The translations under genes were made by a program, and so were the position numbers. From NCBI GenBank assembly GCA_020524525.2, contig CP129018.1:372001-436000 (forward strand): DNA of 64,000 nucleotides, in the 5' to 3' direction. Numbering within the stretch: the first letter of the stretch is position 1; each line of letters opens with the position of its first letter. The DNA is from Bacillus tianshenii. Lineage in GTDB: Bacteria; Bacillota; Bacilli; Bacillales; Bacillaceae_N. The notes below the pieces were generated by a model. The model searched no databases. It was not told the DNA's origin and saw nothing but the letters and a program-made list of their open reading frames with translations. Shown one piece after another: positions 1-9,052 of this stretch.

Positions 1-26
1 TTCATTTTATTCGAGAATTCAGAATA

Positions 27-70
27 TTGTGTTGACACAAAAGTGAAGATAACTTATAGTGTAGTCACAC
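27..70 (+). promoter_or_regulatory. Promoter and twin palindromic operators of the sugar operon
   Basis: A sigma-A promoter is visible: TTGACA (32-37), a 17-base spacer, and TATAGT (55-60). Two palindromes bracket it: TTGTG-TTGA-CACAA at 27-40, over the -35, and GTGT-AGTC-ACAC at 59-70, at the start site. Their centres lie 31 bp apart, about three helical turns. A related half site (TGTGTTGTCC) follows near 109-117. Binding by the adjacent GntR protein as an autorepressor is inferred. Confidence 0.6.
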
Positions 71-153
71 CCACTGGTAAAGACAACTGGACATATTGAT
101 AACATGTTGTGTTGTCCTAATGGTTGTGGGGAGAATAATATGAGGTGAAATTC

Positions 154-894
154 ATGCTAGCGAATGACGGTATTAATAAAGAAAGTCCATTACCGCTTTA
201 TTATCAATTAAAAGAATTACTGAAAAAAGAAATTGATTCAGGTAAGTTGAAGCCTGGAGAGATGATTCCATCTGAAAGAGAATTTGTAGAGATGTTTGAA
301 ATTAGCAGACCAACTGTGAGACAAGCTATTAATGAACTGGTTAATGAAGGTGTGTTAAACCGGAAGAAAGGGTTAGGAACCTTTGTTGCAAAACAGAAAA
401 TTAGCCAGCAGTTCCTTGAAAACCTTACAAGCTTTCAACATGAAATGGAAACAAAAGGATTGCCTTACTCAACTCGTGTATTGGGTATTAAGACAATTCC
501 ATCGAACCCTACTTTAGAAGATGTCTTTGGAGTAACCTATCCAGAGTATATCTACATTGAAAGATTACGGTTTGTAAAAGATACACCAATTGTCGTCGTT
601 TCTACCTATATTCCAAAAGCTTTGGCACCAGGCTTAATCGACGAAGATTTAACAAATGCTTCGTTGTACCAAACGCTCCAAGATAAGTATGGCTTAGAAA
701 TAAGTAGAGCGACTCGTATTATGGAAGCTGTAAATGTAACAAATGAAGATGCGAAACGTCTTGAGGTTGAGGTTGGCTCGGCTATTATGTACTTCAAAAC
801 AACTGGATTCTTAACAGATGACAGAGCATTTGAATACACAATTGCTCGTTATCGAGGCGATTCAAGTTCGTTTACTGTAAACTTATCCATTTAA
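154..894 (+). CDS. GntR family regulator, HutC/UTRA type
   Basis: This is a DNA-binding repressor that probably senses a sugar or sugar phosphate from the pathway encoded downstream. The N-terminal 70 residues form the GntR winged helix (PLYYQLKELLKKEI, then PSEREFVEMFEISRPTVRQA); the rest is a UTRA-type effector domain. GTG at 145 is in frame, but the RBS GAGGTGA at 142-148 fits ATG 154 better, giving 246 aa. It is the first gene of the operon and follows palindromes it probably binds. The family call is firm; the effector is unknown. Confidence 0.9.
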   Translation: MLANDGINKESPLPLYYQLKELLKKEIDSGKLKPGEMIPSEREFVEMFEISRPTVRQAINELVNEGVLNRKKGLGTFVAKQKISQQFLENLTSFQHEMETKGLPYSTRVLGIKTIPSNPTLEDVFGVTYPEYIYIERLRFVKDTPIVVVSTYIPKALAPGLIDEDLTNASLYQTLQDKYGLEISRATRIMEAVNVTNEDAKRLEVEVGSAIMYFKTTGFLTDDRAFEYTIARYRGDSSSFTVNLSI

Positions 895-921
895 CTGGTA
901 GGCAGAGAAAGGGTGAGAGAT

Positions 922-2460
922 TTGGGAAGTGAGTTAATACTTGCCCATGATATTGGAACAACAGGAAATAAAGCAACATTATTCTCTGATGATGGTTCAA
1001 TCATTGGCAGTACATTTTATGGGTATGAAACATCTTTTCCAAAGGTCGGGTGGGCTGAGCAAAATCCACTCGACTGGTGGAAAGCTGTCTGTATATCAAC
1101 GAAACAGCTGTTAAGTAAGTTTGAAGTTAACCCAAATAATATCGCATCCGTGACTTTTAGTGGGCAAATGATGGGATGCGTGTTAGTTGATTATGAAGGG
1201 AATCCGCTTCGTAAAGCGATTATTTGGGCAGATATGAGGGCAGAACAAGAAGCGGCCATGCTTAAAGACCAACTCGGCATGGAGAAGGTTTATCGAATAA
1301 CTGGTCACCGCATCAGTTCTTCTTATTCAGGGGCGAAGTTGAAGTGGATTAAGAATAACCAGCCTGAATTGTATCAACAAGCCTATAAAGCTCTTCAAGC
1401 AAAAGATTTTCTTGTTCAGCGGTTAACTGGTCAATTTGCAACGGATTATTCTGACGCCTCAGGAATGAACTTACTGGACATTTCAACGAAGGAATGGTCC
1501 GAGGAAATTTTGAAGGCGTGGGAAATTGATGAAGCCATTCTTCCAGATGTTTACCCATCTACTCATGTAATTGGAAAGGTAACAGATAAGGCAGCTGAAG
1601 AAACAGGCCTTACTCCAGGAACACCTGTTGTGATAGGAGGTGGAGACGGTTGTTGTGCAGCTGCAGGGGTAGGAGTTGTAGCTGAAGGAGATGCCTTCAC
1701 CTATATTGGCTCTTCGGCCTGGGTAGCTTTGGCGACAGAAAAGCCGTTATTCGATCCTGAAATGAAAACGTATACATGGGTTCACCTTGATGAGACAAAG
1801 TATTCTCCAAATGGAACGATGCAAGCTGCTGGAGCTTCCTATCAATGGATACGAGACCATTTATATAGTAATGAACACAAGCTAGCGAAGCAAAATGATG
1901 AAAGTATCTATCATCTTATGAACAACTTTGCGGAACAATCTCCTCCAGGGTCAAATCGATTGCTTTACTTACCATATTTGATGGGTGAGCGAGCTCCACG
2001 TTGGAATCCGGATGCTCGTGGAACCTTCCTTGGACTGCATGTGAAACATAATCGCTCAGATATGACCCGGGCTGTTATGGAAGGCGTAACATTTAACTTA
2101 AATGTCATTCTGAAAGCTTTGATTCAAGCGGGAGCAAGTATTGATAAAATGTGGATTCTTGGTGGAGCTGCTAAGAGTGATGTATGGAAACAAATATTTG
2201 CAGATGTCTATCAATTAGAGTTATCTGTACCACATTTACTTGATGAGGCTACCTCGATGGGAGCTGCTATTACAGGAGCGGTTGGTGTTGGTATATTAAA
2301 AGATTTTGAGGAAGCGAAATCATGGGTTTACGAACGAGAAGTGATTAAGCCCAAAGCAGAAAATCAACAAATTTATCAACAATTACATGACATATTCGAC
2401 CAAAGCTACGAACAGCTGAAGCCGATATATGAACGTCTTGCACATATTAAAGTTGACTAA
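922..2460 (+). CDS. FGGY family carbohydrate kinase (xylulokinase-like)
   Basis: An ATP-dependent sugar kinase of the FGGY family, about 512 aa. The N-terminal ATPase motif HDIGTTGNKATLF and the C-terminal glycine-rich segment GGGDGCCAAAGVG with GSSAW are both present, so both FGGY domains are complete. Overall it resembles XylB-type kinases, but FGGY specificity cannot be read from motifs, and the lack of a xylose isomerase argues against plain xylose use. GTG 913 is an alternative start; AAGGGTGAG is better spaced for TTG 922. It lies directly behind the regulator and probably makes the phosphorylated ketose or polyol used by the cupin isomerase and aldolase. Confidence 0.85.
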   Translation: MGSELILAHDIGTTGNKATLFSDDGSIIGSTFYGYETSFPKVGWAEQNPLDWWKAVCISTKQLLSKFEVNPNNIASVTFSGQMMGCVLVDYEGNPLRKAIIWADMRAEQEAAMLKDQLGMEKVYRITGHRISSSYSGAKLKWIKNNQPELYQQAYKALQAKDFLVQRLTGQFATDYSDASGMNLLDISTKEWSEEILKAWEIDEAILPDVYPSTHVIGKVTDKAAEETGLTPGTPVVIGGGDGCCAAAGVGVVAEGDAFTYIGSSAWVALATEKPLFDPEMKTYTWVHLDETKYSPNGTMQAAGASYQWIRDHLYSNEHKLAKQNDESIYHLMNNFAEQSPPGSNRLLYLPYLMGERAPRWNPDARGTFLGLHVKHNRSDMTRAVMEGVTFNLNVILKALIQAGASIDKMWILGGAAKSDVWKQIFADVYQLELSVPHLLDEATSMGAAITGAVGVGILKDFEEAKSWVYEREVIKPKAENQQIYQQLHDIFDQSYEQLKPIYERLAHIKVD

Positions 2461-2485
2461 ATTTATCCAAACAGGAGGATTTTTT

Positions 2486-3049
2486 ATGAAGCCGTTTACA
2501 ACTATTTATAATGATGCTGAATCTTTACTTGACCCGAAAGGACGTATTGTTACTCGCAAGCTTTCACATATGTCGGAAATGTATCAAGACCAACAAGCTG
2601 CACAGGAATTGTTGAATGATGACCCGCTTGTTTATGAAGTATTTAATGTTGAAGTCCCGGAAAATGTAGAGCACTTACAGCATTGCTTGACCGTTCTTTA
2701 TCCGGGAAAAGTAGGGCAGGAATATTTTATGACAAAGGGTCACTATCATGAAGTGTTGAATAGAGCTGAAATCTATTTCTGCTTTAAAGGAGAAGGAAAG
2801 CTGGTAATGCAGACAAAGGAAGGTGAGGCTGAAGAAGTTGAAATGAGTCCCGGAACGATTGCATATGTTCCCCCGGCATGGGCTCACCGAACTGTCAATA
2901 CAGGAAAAAACCCGCTCGTATTTTTCGCTGCTTATCCTGGAGATGCAGGTCATGATTATGGCGAAATTGAGCGCGAAGGATTTCGAAAAATCGTTCTTGA
3001 TGATACAGGAGGCGTGAAAGTCGTTAATAACCCGCGTTATGATTCATAG
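2486..3049 (+). CDS. Cupin-type phosphosugar isomerase (archaeal-type glucose-6-phosphate isomerase family)
   Basis: A 187-aa single-domain cupin of the metal-dependent glucose-6-phosphate isomerase family first known from Pyrococcus/Thermococcus. The metal ligands are recognisable: GHYHEVLNRAE gives two His and a Glu, and a third His lies in PPAWAHRTV. The product interconverts an aldose and a ketose phosphate. ATG 2486 follows a perfect AGGAGG at 2473-2478. A housekeeping PGI is expected elsewhere, so this copy probably acts on a pathway-specific phosphosugar. That is inference from its place between a kinase and an aldolase. Confidence 0.8.
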   Translation: MKPFTTIYNDAESLLDPKGRIVTRKLSHMSEMYQDQQAAQELLNDDPLVYEVFNVEVPENVEHLQHCLTVLYPGKVGQEYFMTKGHYHEVLNRAEIYFCFKGEGKLVMQTKEGEAEEVEMSPGTIAYVPPAWAHRTVNTGKNPLVFFAAYPGDAGHDYGEIEREGFRKIVLDDTGGVKVVNNPRYDS

Positions 3050-3078
3050 AAAAGGAGGCAGACTGAGGTGAAAAAGCG

Positions 3079-3759
3079 ATGGAGAGACCACCATTAATTT
3101 TTGATTTAGATGGGACCTTATTTGATGCAGAAAAGCTTGCTTTTGCTTCTTTTAAACAATTAACTGAAGAAATGGTTGAGAAGGGATTTTATCCGAAAAG
3201 AGAATGGACTTCTGAGATGTATCGTCATGTTATCGGGATGACCTTTCCAGAACTCTTCAGGTATTTGTTTCCTGGAGCAAATCAACAAGCATTTCACCAG
3301 GCAGAAAGCTTATTGGAGGAAATTGAGCAGGACTTTCTTCAAGAAAAGCAGGCAGGGAATTTATTTCGTGATGTAACTGAAACATTAATGCTTTTGAAAG
3401 AACAAGGCCACGCCTTATATATTGCAAGTAACGGTGGTGCAATGTATGTGCCTACGGTTTTACGTGTAAGGGAAATTTATCATCTATTTGACGGTGTATA
3501 CTGCTGTGGTCTTCACAAGACGAGCTGTAAGGAAGAGTTGGTTGAGCTTCTATTGAAAGAACATAATTTATCGTCTGAAACGATTATGATCGGTGATCGA
3601 ACATCTGATATTACAGCAGGAAAGTTCAATCATCTAAGAACAATCGGCTGTCTATATGGCTTTGGTGGAGAGGCGGAGCTGCAAGAAGCTGACGTTTTCA
3701 TTTCTGAATTTAGTGAGCTGCCTCATACGATTCAAACATTAACGAATATGAAAGAATAA
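3079..3759 (+). CDS. HAD family sugar phosphatase (PGMB/Gph-like)
   Basis: A haloacid-dehalogenase hydrolase of 226 aa with a helical cap after motif I. Motif I is FDLDGTLFD with nucleophile and acid Asp, motif II is IASNGG, and motif III/IV is IGDRTSDITAG. This is the layout of beta-phosphoglucomutase and phosphoglycolate phosphatase-like enzymes. Within the operon it may dephosphorylate a pathway product or a dead-end phosphosugar. ATG 3079 has GAGGTG eight bases upstream. The true substrate is unknown. Confidence 0.8.
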   Translation: MERPPLIFDLDGTLFDAEKLAFASFKQLTEEMVEKGFYPKREWTSEMYRHVIGMTFPELFRYLFPGANQQAFHQAESLLEEIEQDFLQEKQAGNLFRDVTETLMLLKEQGHALYIASNGGAMYVPTVLRVREIYHLFDGVYCCGLHKTSCKEELVELLLKEHNLSSETIMIGDRTSDITAGKFNHLRTIGCLYGFGGEAELQEADVFISEFSELPHTIQTLTNMKE

Positions 3760-3774
3760 GGGAGGCATGTTACC

Positions 3775-4722
3775 TTGAAGAAAGTGCTGATTACCCCAAG
3801 GTCATACGGGTTGTTTTCACAGGATATCCTACAGTCTTTTCCTGCCGATGAATATAAAGTAATTCGTGATAAAGGGCCTTTTAATGAAGATGAGTTAGGT
3901 GAGAGGTTGCAAGGTGTCCACGGTCTTATTGTTGGAACAGACCAAGTTACTCGAAAAGCACTAAAGCATGCTGGTGATTTGGAGATAATCGTAAAGTATG
4001 GTGTTGGTGTAGATAATATTGATATGGATTATGCCGCAGATAAAGGAATTGTTGTGGAAAATACACCTGGCGTTAACACAGAAGCGGTCGCAGATTATAC
4101 GTTTGGATTATTGTTAATGCTTGCAAGACAGGCTCATCTTAGTGATATGGAAATTCGCAATGGCGATTGGAAAAAGCGTGTTGGCCAAGAAATTTATGAA
4201 AAGAATATTGGTATATTAGGGCTCGGAGCAATTGGAAAAGCAATCGCCAAACGCGCTACAGGGTTTGATATGAATCTGTTTGCTTATGACCTTTACAAGG
4301 ATGAAGCATTTGCTGAACAATACGAACTTACATATCTAGAATTAGATGAAGTTATTGAACAAAGTGATATTCTTTGTATCCATTTGCCGCTTAATAAAGA
4401 AACGAAACATCTCATAAATGAAGAACGATTAACGAAAATGAAGTCAAGCGCCTATATTATTAATACAGCGCGCGGAGGAATCATTGATGAACAAGCTTTG
4501 TATGAAGCCTTAAAAGAACGGGTTATTGCCGGAGCTGCACTTGATGTATTTGAGGCAGAGCCATTGAAGGATTCTCCGCTATTAGAATTGGATAATATCA
4601 TTCTTACTCCTCATAACGCTTCTGCAAGTCAAGAGGCAACAAATCGAATGACAATACAATCCACCAATAAGCTACTTACTTTTTATCGTGATAGGAGTGT
4701 ATCGAGTGGAAATTTACATTGA
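3775..4722 (+). CDS. D-isomer-specific 2-hydroxyacid dehydrogenase
   Basis: An NAD(P)-dependent oxidoreductase of 315 aa resembling the catalytic part of phosphoglycerate dehydrogenase but lacking an ACT domain. The Rossmann motif GLGAIGKAIAKRA is followed by the catalytic Arg (NTARGGIID), Glu (FEAEP) and His (LTPHNASAS). It probably oxidises or reduces a sugar acid or 2-keto acid. The start is TTG 3775 after GGAGG at 3761-3765. The C-terminus overlaps the next gene by 17 bases, suggesting translational coupling. Annotation as SerA would be too specific. Confidence 0.85.
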   Translation: MKKVLITPRSYGLFSQDILQSFPADEYKVIRDKGPFNEDELGERLQGVHGLIVGTDQVTRKALKHAGDLEIIVKYGVGVDNIDMDYAADKGIVVENTPGVNTEAVADYTFGLLLMLARQAHLSDMEIRNGDWKKRVGQEIYEKNIGILGLGAIGKAIAKRATGFDMNLFAYDLYKDEAFAEQYELTYLELDEVIEQSDILCIHLPLNKETKHLINEERLTKMKSSAYIINTARGGIIDEQALYEALKERVIAGAALDVFEAEPLKDSPLLELDNIILTPHNASASQEATNRMTIQSTNKLLTFYRDRSVSSGNLH

Positions 4723-5362
4723 TACTGCAAACCTAAACGAAATTAAAAGTGCTGCAGAGTTATTAATTCTTGATGGTGTGACGACAAACCCGTCAATTTT
4801 AGCGAAGCAGGCGAAAGTACCAAAGGAGATTCTTAGCGAAATAAACGCTTTAGTGGATGGGAAGGTATGGTACCAAGTAGTAAGTGAACATGCAGATGAG
4901 ATGTACCAAGAAGCGATGGATATAGTAGAGGTACTTGACCATCCTGTTATAAAGCTTCCGATGGGTCCTGAAGCTTTAAAAGCTTGTAAAGCACTCTCAA
5001 GACAGAAGGTTGAAACAAACATAACGCTTGTCTATTCTGCATCTCAAGCGCTTCTTGCTTCAAAATCAGGTGCAACTTATGTAAGTCCTTATGTTGGCAG
5101 AATGAATGATATCGGCTGGTCAGGTTATAAGCTAATTGAGGAGATTGTAACATTATTTACTGCTCAAGGAATGGCTACGAAAGTAATTGGCGCAAGCCTT
5201 CGTAGTAATCAAGACATTATTGAAATGGGGATGCTCGGTGCAAAAGCTGTAACGATGCCTTACCGTGTACTTTTACAAATGCTCGGACACCCTATGTCTG
5301 ATAAAGGGCTTACACAATTTCAAAAGGATTGGCAAGGCTATCAAGAACGATTAGGAGAATAG
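4706..5362 (+). CDS. Transaldolase-like protein, fructose-6-phosphate aldolase (FSA/TalC) subfamily
   Basis: A class I aldolase of 218 aa, the length of the short FSA/TalC transaldolases. The Schiff-base lysine is Lys83 in VIKLPMGPEA. GVTTNPSI near the N-terminus and YVSPYVGRMND further on are family signatures. GTG 4706 is chosen because it follows AGGAG at 4692-4696 and gives MEIYIDTANL, which aligns with FSA; GTG 4688 adds six unlikely residues. FSA members split ketose phosphates, or transfer a dihydroxyacetone, hydroxyacetone or glycolaldehyde unit. It is probably the carbon-cleaving step of the upper branch of this pathway. Confidence 0.85.
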   Translation: MEIYIDTANLNEIKSAAELLILDGVTTNPSILAKQAKVPKEILSEINALVDGKVWYQVVSEHADEMYQEAMDIVEVLDHPVIKLPMGPEALKACKALSRQKVETNITLVYSASQALLASKSGATYVSPYVGRMNDIGWSGYKLIEEIVTLFTAQGMATKVIGASLRSNQDIIEMGMLGAKAVTMPYRVLLQMLGHPMSDKGLTQFQKDWQGYQERLGE

Positions 5363-5449
5363 CAGTCTTAAAGAAATAGTAGTCAACTTGCAATTTTCAA
5401 AGTCAGAACATTGCGAATTATCAGTTTTATAATAAGAGGAGGATATATG

Positions 5450-6472
5450 ATGAAAAAACGCTTAGGAATGCTTTTTAGCGCTATTGTCTTGTTGTTTGGC
5501 CTTACAGCTTGTGGAAATGCAGGTAATGAAGCTTCAGGAAGTGAAGGAGCGGAGAACGGAAAGGGAAGTGGAACAAAAGATATTGCAGTTATCGTGAAAG
5601 CGACAGATTCTGGATTCTGGCAAACTGTGTTACAAGGGGCAGAAGCTGCGGGTGAAGAGCTTGGCGATGAAGTAAATGTTATAACAGATGGGCCTCCATC
5701 TGAAGCAGATATCGCAAAGCAAGTCTCCATTTTAGAAAATGTTATTACACGTCAACCAGATGGCATTGTAATGGCTTCAACAAGCTCTGATGCAAGTGTA
5801 CCAGGTATTGAAAAAGCAATGAGCCAAGACATTCCAGTCGTTTTGCTTGATAATCGTGTGAACACTGAGAACTATGTAAGCTTTCTAGCAACAGACAACA
5901 AAAAAGGCGGTGCTCTGGCAGCTGAAAAACTGGTAGAGAACTTAGAGGAACAAGGGAAAGAACTGAAAGGTAAGGTAGCGGTTATTAGTGCGATGGCAGG
6001 TGTACAAGTCTTAACTGACCGTGATAAAGGCTTTATTGAGAAATTAAATGAACTCGCACCTAATATTGAAGTGCTTGAAACACGCTATGTAAATAACGAC
6101 ATTACCCAAGCATTAGGTGCAGCACAAGATATCTTAACGAGTAACCCGGATTTACTAGGTTTCTTTGCAGATAATAATCATACCGGAATAGGGGTTGCAC
6201 GCGCAATTAATGAACAAGGGTTAGAGGATAAAGTACCTGTCATTTCTTATGATGCAGATGAAGAGCAAATTAATTCTTTGAAGTCAGGTGCAATTGATGT
6301 GTTGATTGTCCAGGATCCATACGGAATGGGTTACAAAGGTGTTATGAGCGTGGTTGATACGCTCGAAGGAAAAGAAGTTAAGAAGGAAGTTGACACAGGC
6401 GTAACAGCAGTATCAATGGAAAACTTTGAAGAAGAAAAAGTTCAACAGCTTTTATTCCCAGATAAACGATAA
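5450..6472 (+). CDS. Sugar ABC transporter substrate-binding lipoprotein (RbsB family)
   Basis: A periplasmic-binding-protein type 1 sugar receptor anchored as a lipoprotein. Residues 1-20 form a signal peptide ending in the lipobox LTAC. After a Gly/Ser/Glu-rich linker comes the ribose-binding fold, with repeated sugar-contact segments such as ATDNKKGG, DRDKGF and SYDADEEQI. ATG 5450 is seven bases after AGGAGG at 5437-5442. It is the receptor for the ATPase and permease that follow. The RbsB-like family binds pentoses, hexoses and polyols, so this does not name the substrate. Confidence 0.9.
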   Translation: MKKRLGMLFSAIVLLFGLTACGNAGNEASGSEGAENGKGSGTKDIAVIVKATDSGFWQTVLQGAEAAGEELGDEVNVITDGPPSEADIAKQVSILENVITRQPDGIVMASTSSDASVPGIEKAMSQDIPVVLLDNRVNTENYVSFLATDNKKGGALAAEKLVENLEEQGKELKGKVAVISAMAGVQVLTDRDKGFIEKLNELAPNIEVLETRYVNNDITQALGAAQDILTSNPDLLGFFADNNHTGIGVARAINEQGLEDKVPVISYDADEEQINSLKSGAIDVLIVQDPYGMGYKGVMSVVDTLEGKEVKKEVDTGVTAVSMENFEEEKVQQLLFPDKR

Positions 6473-6488
6473 ATCGCAATTTCAAAAC

Positions 6489-6518
6489 CCCGCGTTCTGG
6501 CATGACTAAGAGCGCGGG
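6489..6518 (+). other. Intercistronic hairpin between binding protein and ATPase genes
   Basis: A strong stem pairs CCCGCGTTCT (6489-6498) with AGAGCGCGGG (6509-6518), with one G-U pair. No T-run follows, so it is unlikely to be a full terminator. Hairpins here are common in ABC importer operons, where they stabilise the upstream mRNA and raise the binding-protein level over the ATPase; that role is inferred. Confidence 0.6.
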
Positions 6519-6536
6519 AATAAAGGGGAGATGAAG

Positions 6537-8027
6537 ATGCAGAAGCCTTTAGTCCAAATGAAAAGCATTGTGAAGAAGTTCAAGGGGACTGTAGCCCTTA
6601 AAGGAATTGACATGGATATTATGCCCGGAGAAATTCATGCTTTATTAGGAGAGAACGGAGCGGGGAAAAGTACGTTGATTAAGATTCTTACAGGAGCTTA
6701 CACCCCTGAAGAAGGAGAAATTGTTGTTAAGGATAAGGCCTATAATGCTATTCCGATTAAAGAGCTTGAGGACTTAGGAATCGCAGTCGTTTATCAAGAT
6801 TTAAAGATGGCACCGGGTGTTTCCATTATGGAGAACATTTTAATGGGAAAGATGCCAAAGCACTTTGGACTCCTTGTGAACAAAAGAAAGGCAATACGTC
6901 TAACGCAAGATGCTCTTGTAAAAGCAGGAATTCCTGAAGTAGACCCGGCAGAAAAGCTTGGGAACTTAAAAATGGCAGAGCAAGAAATTGTCGCAATTGC
7001 CAAAGCGCTATCGAAAAATGCTAACTTATTAATCTTAGATGAACCAACGGCTTTATTGGCAGAGGATGATGTCCAAAAGCTGTTCAAAATCTTAAAAGAA
7101 CTTGTTGCACGTGGTGTGTCAATTATTTATATTTCACATCGACTTGAAGAAATCTTTCAAGTTTGTGACCGTGTTACGGTTCTTCGTGACGGTAGCAAAA
7201 TTTGGACAAAGCCAATCGCTGAAATTGAGAATGAAGCTTTAATAGAAGCAATTGCTGGAAAGATGGAAAGTAAAGAAGAAGTCTATTATCCGGCAGAAAT
7301 AAAAGATGATCTTCTTAAGGTGCATTCCTTATCAAATGAACCTCACTACGAAAATATCTCATTTGCAATTAAGCAGGGTGAAGTTGTCGGGCTGTTTGGT
7401 CTTGTGGGCGCAGGAAAGAGTGAATTATTAAAAGGCGTTTTTGGAGCAATGCCTCCAAAGTCAGGAGATATTTATATCAATGGCAAAGAATTCAAGCCGA
7501 AAAACCCACGCGATTCAATAAGAAAAAAGATAGGCTTTGTAGCAGAAGACCGAAATACAGAAGGATTCCTTCCTCGCATACCTATTTACCAAAATGCGAA
7601 TATTGCTTCCTACAAAAATGCTGCAAAATTTGGATTTACTTACCCTAATATAGAGAAAAAAAGAGCGTTAGAAATTATGAAAGATTTTAATGTGAAATAT
7701 AGCAATTTAGAGCAAGATATCGATGATTTGAGCGGTGGAAATCAACAAAAAATTGTCGTTGCAAAATGGAAAGGAACAGATATCGAAGTATTATTGCTGG
7801 ATGAGCCGACCGCTGGAATTGATGTCGGCGCACGACGTGATATCTTCAAGGTTTCCCGTCAGCTTGCAGACGAAGGAAAATGTGTTATTTATTGTTCTTC
7901 ATACTTACCTGAGTTGCTCGAAGTTTGTGATCGGATTTTGGTAATGAGCGAAGGGGCAATTACCGGTGAGTTTACTCGTACAACTGGTTTTGTAGAGAAA
8001 GAGATTATGACAGCAGCCTACGCTTAA
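6537..8027 (+). CDS. Sugar ABC transporter ATP-binding protein (RbsA family)
   Basis: A double-domain ABC ATPase of 496 aa, typical of ribose-type importers. The first domain has Walker A GENGAGKST and Walker B LLILDEPTALL. The second has the degenerate P-loop GLVGAGKSE, signature LSGGNQQK and Walker B LLLDEPTAGID. The asymmetry between a normal and a degenerate site is usual for this family. ATG 6537, six bases after AGGGGAG, is preferred to ATG 6531, which abuts the RBS. It energises uptake through the permease directly downstream. Confidence 0.93.
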   Translation: MQKPLVQMKSIVKKFKGTVALKGIDMDIMPGEIHALLGENGAGKSTLIKILTGAYTPEEGEIVVKDKAYNAIPIKELEDLGIAVVYQDLKMAPGVSIMENILMGKMPKHFGLLVNKRKAIRLTQDALVKAGIPEVDPAEKLGNLKMAEQEIVAIAKALSKNANLLILDEPTALLAEDDVQKLFKILKELVARGVSIIYISHRLEEIFQVCDRVTVLRDGSKIWTKPIAEIENEALIEAIAGKMESKEEVYYPAEIKDDLLKVHSLSNEPHYENISFAIKQGEVVGLFGLVGAGKSELLKGVFGAMPPKSGDIYINGKEFKPKNPRDSIRKKIGFVAEDRNTEGFLPRIPIYQNANIASYKNAAKFGFTYPNIEKKRALEIMKDFNVKYSNLEQDIDDLSGGNQQKIVVAKWKGTDIEVLLLDEPTAGIDVGARRDIFKVSRQLADEGKCVIYCSSYLPELLEVCDRILVMSEGAITGEFTRTTGFVEKEIMTAAYA

Positions 8028-8044
8028 GAACAGGAGGAATGAAC

Positions 8045-9034
8045 ATGTTAAAGAAACTGGCGATTGAAAAGCCGAGTTCATCAGATGGTGCTAAGAAAAT
8101 CAACTTTGATATGAAACTTTTATTTAAATTATCTTTACCTTTAATTCTTTTATTAATGTGGCTGGTTATTACATTTTTGGAGCCGAGGTTTATGTCATTT
8201 AATAATATGGCGAACTTGGGCCGTCAAACTGCGATTATTGCAATTGTAGCGATCGGACAAACCTTTGTCATTATAACGCGTGGGATTGACTTATCCGTTG
8301 GTTCGACATTAGGTCTTTCATGTGTAGTATCAGCTCTTTTACTTGTATCGGGCGTCTCTATTCTAGCGACAGTTGTCTTAGTTACGCTCTTAGGTATGAT
8401 GATCGGACTTTTGAATGGGGTACTTGTGTATGATATGAAGATTACGCCATTTATTGCGACGTTAGGTACGATGACGATGGTGCGCGGGGCCACGCTTATG
8501 AGCAGTGAAGGACGAATTATTGCTGGTGTACCGAGTGAATTTACAAGCATCTCTAATTCAACAGTATTCGGGATTCCGTATATGATTTTTATTCTTTTTT
8601 TAGTCGGAGTTATTTTCATGGTCGTCCTTCGTTTTACAATCTTTGGTCGTAATTTATTTGCAATTGGCAGTAGTGATGAAGCTGCTCGCCTTTCAGGTGT
8701 CAGTGTAAGAAGAACAACCTATGGCGCGTATATGATTTCAGGCGCACTATCAGGTGTGGCAGGAATTCTAATGACATCAAGACTTGCAAGTGGTGTTCCA
8801 ACTGCCGGTCAAATGTATGAACTTGATGCAATTGCTTCAGCTGTTATTGGTGGGGCAAGTTTATTTGGGGCACAAGGCAGCGTTATTGGTACAGTTATCG
8901 GTTCGCTTATTATGTCCTCTCTTCGTAATGCGGGGAACTTATTAGGAATTGAACCTTTCTGGTTGCAGATTGCAATCGGCGCCTTGCTAGTCATTGTTGT
9001 TTTCTTTGACCAACTCCAGAAAAATCGAGGCTAA
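8045..9034 (+). CDS. Sugar ABC transporter permease (RbsC family)
   Basis: An integral membrane permease of 329 aa with a hydrophilic N-terminal tail of about 25 residues, then around eight to ten membrane segments. The family segment ITRGIDLSVGS near residue 80 and GAQGSVIGTVIGSLIM near the C-terminus are clear. ATG 8045 is seven bases after AGGAGG, whereas ATG 8039 lies on top of it. It forms the translocation channel with the RbsA- and RbsB-like partners. Confidence 0.92.
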   Translation: MLKKLAIEKPSSSDGAKKINFDMKLLFKLSLPLILLLMWLVITFLEPRFMSFNNMANLGRQTAIIAIVAIGQTFVIITRGIDLSVGSTLGLSCVVSALLLVSGVSILATVVLVTLLGMMIGLLNGVLVYDMKITPFIATLGTMTMVRGATLMSSEGRIIAGVPSEFTSISNSTVFGIPYMIFILFLVGVIFMVVLRFTIFGRNLFAIGSSDEAARLSGVSVRRTTYGAYMISGALSGVAGILMTSRLASGVPTAGQMYELDAIASAVIGGASLFGAQGSVIGTVIGSLIMSSLRNAGNLLGIEPFWLQIAIGALLVIVVFFDQLQKNRG

Positions 9035-9052
9035 AAGGAGGACGCAAATCTA

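Noticed and set aside
6489-6518. Operon-ending terminator after the binding-protein gene
   Set aside because: The stem is strong but has no T-run, and the ATPase and permease genes follow in the same orientation.
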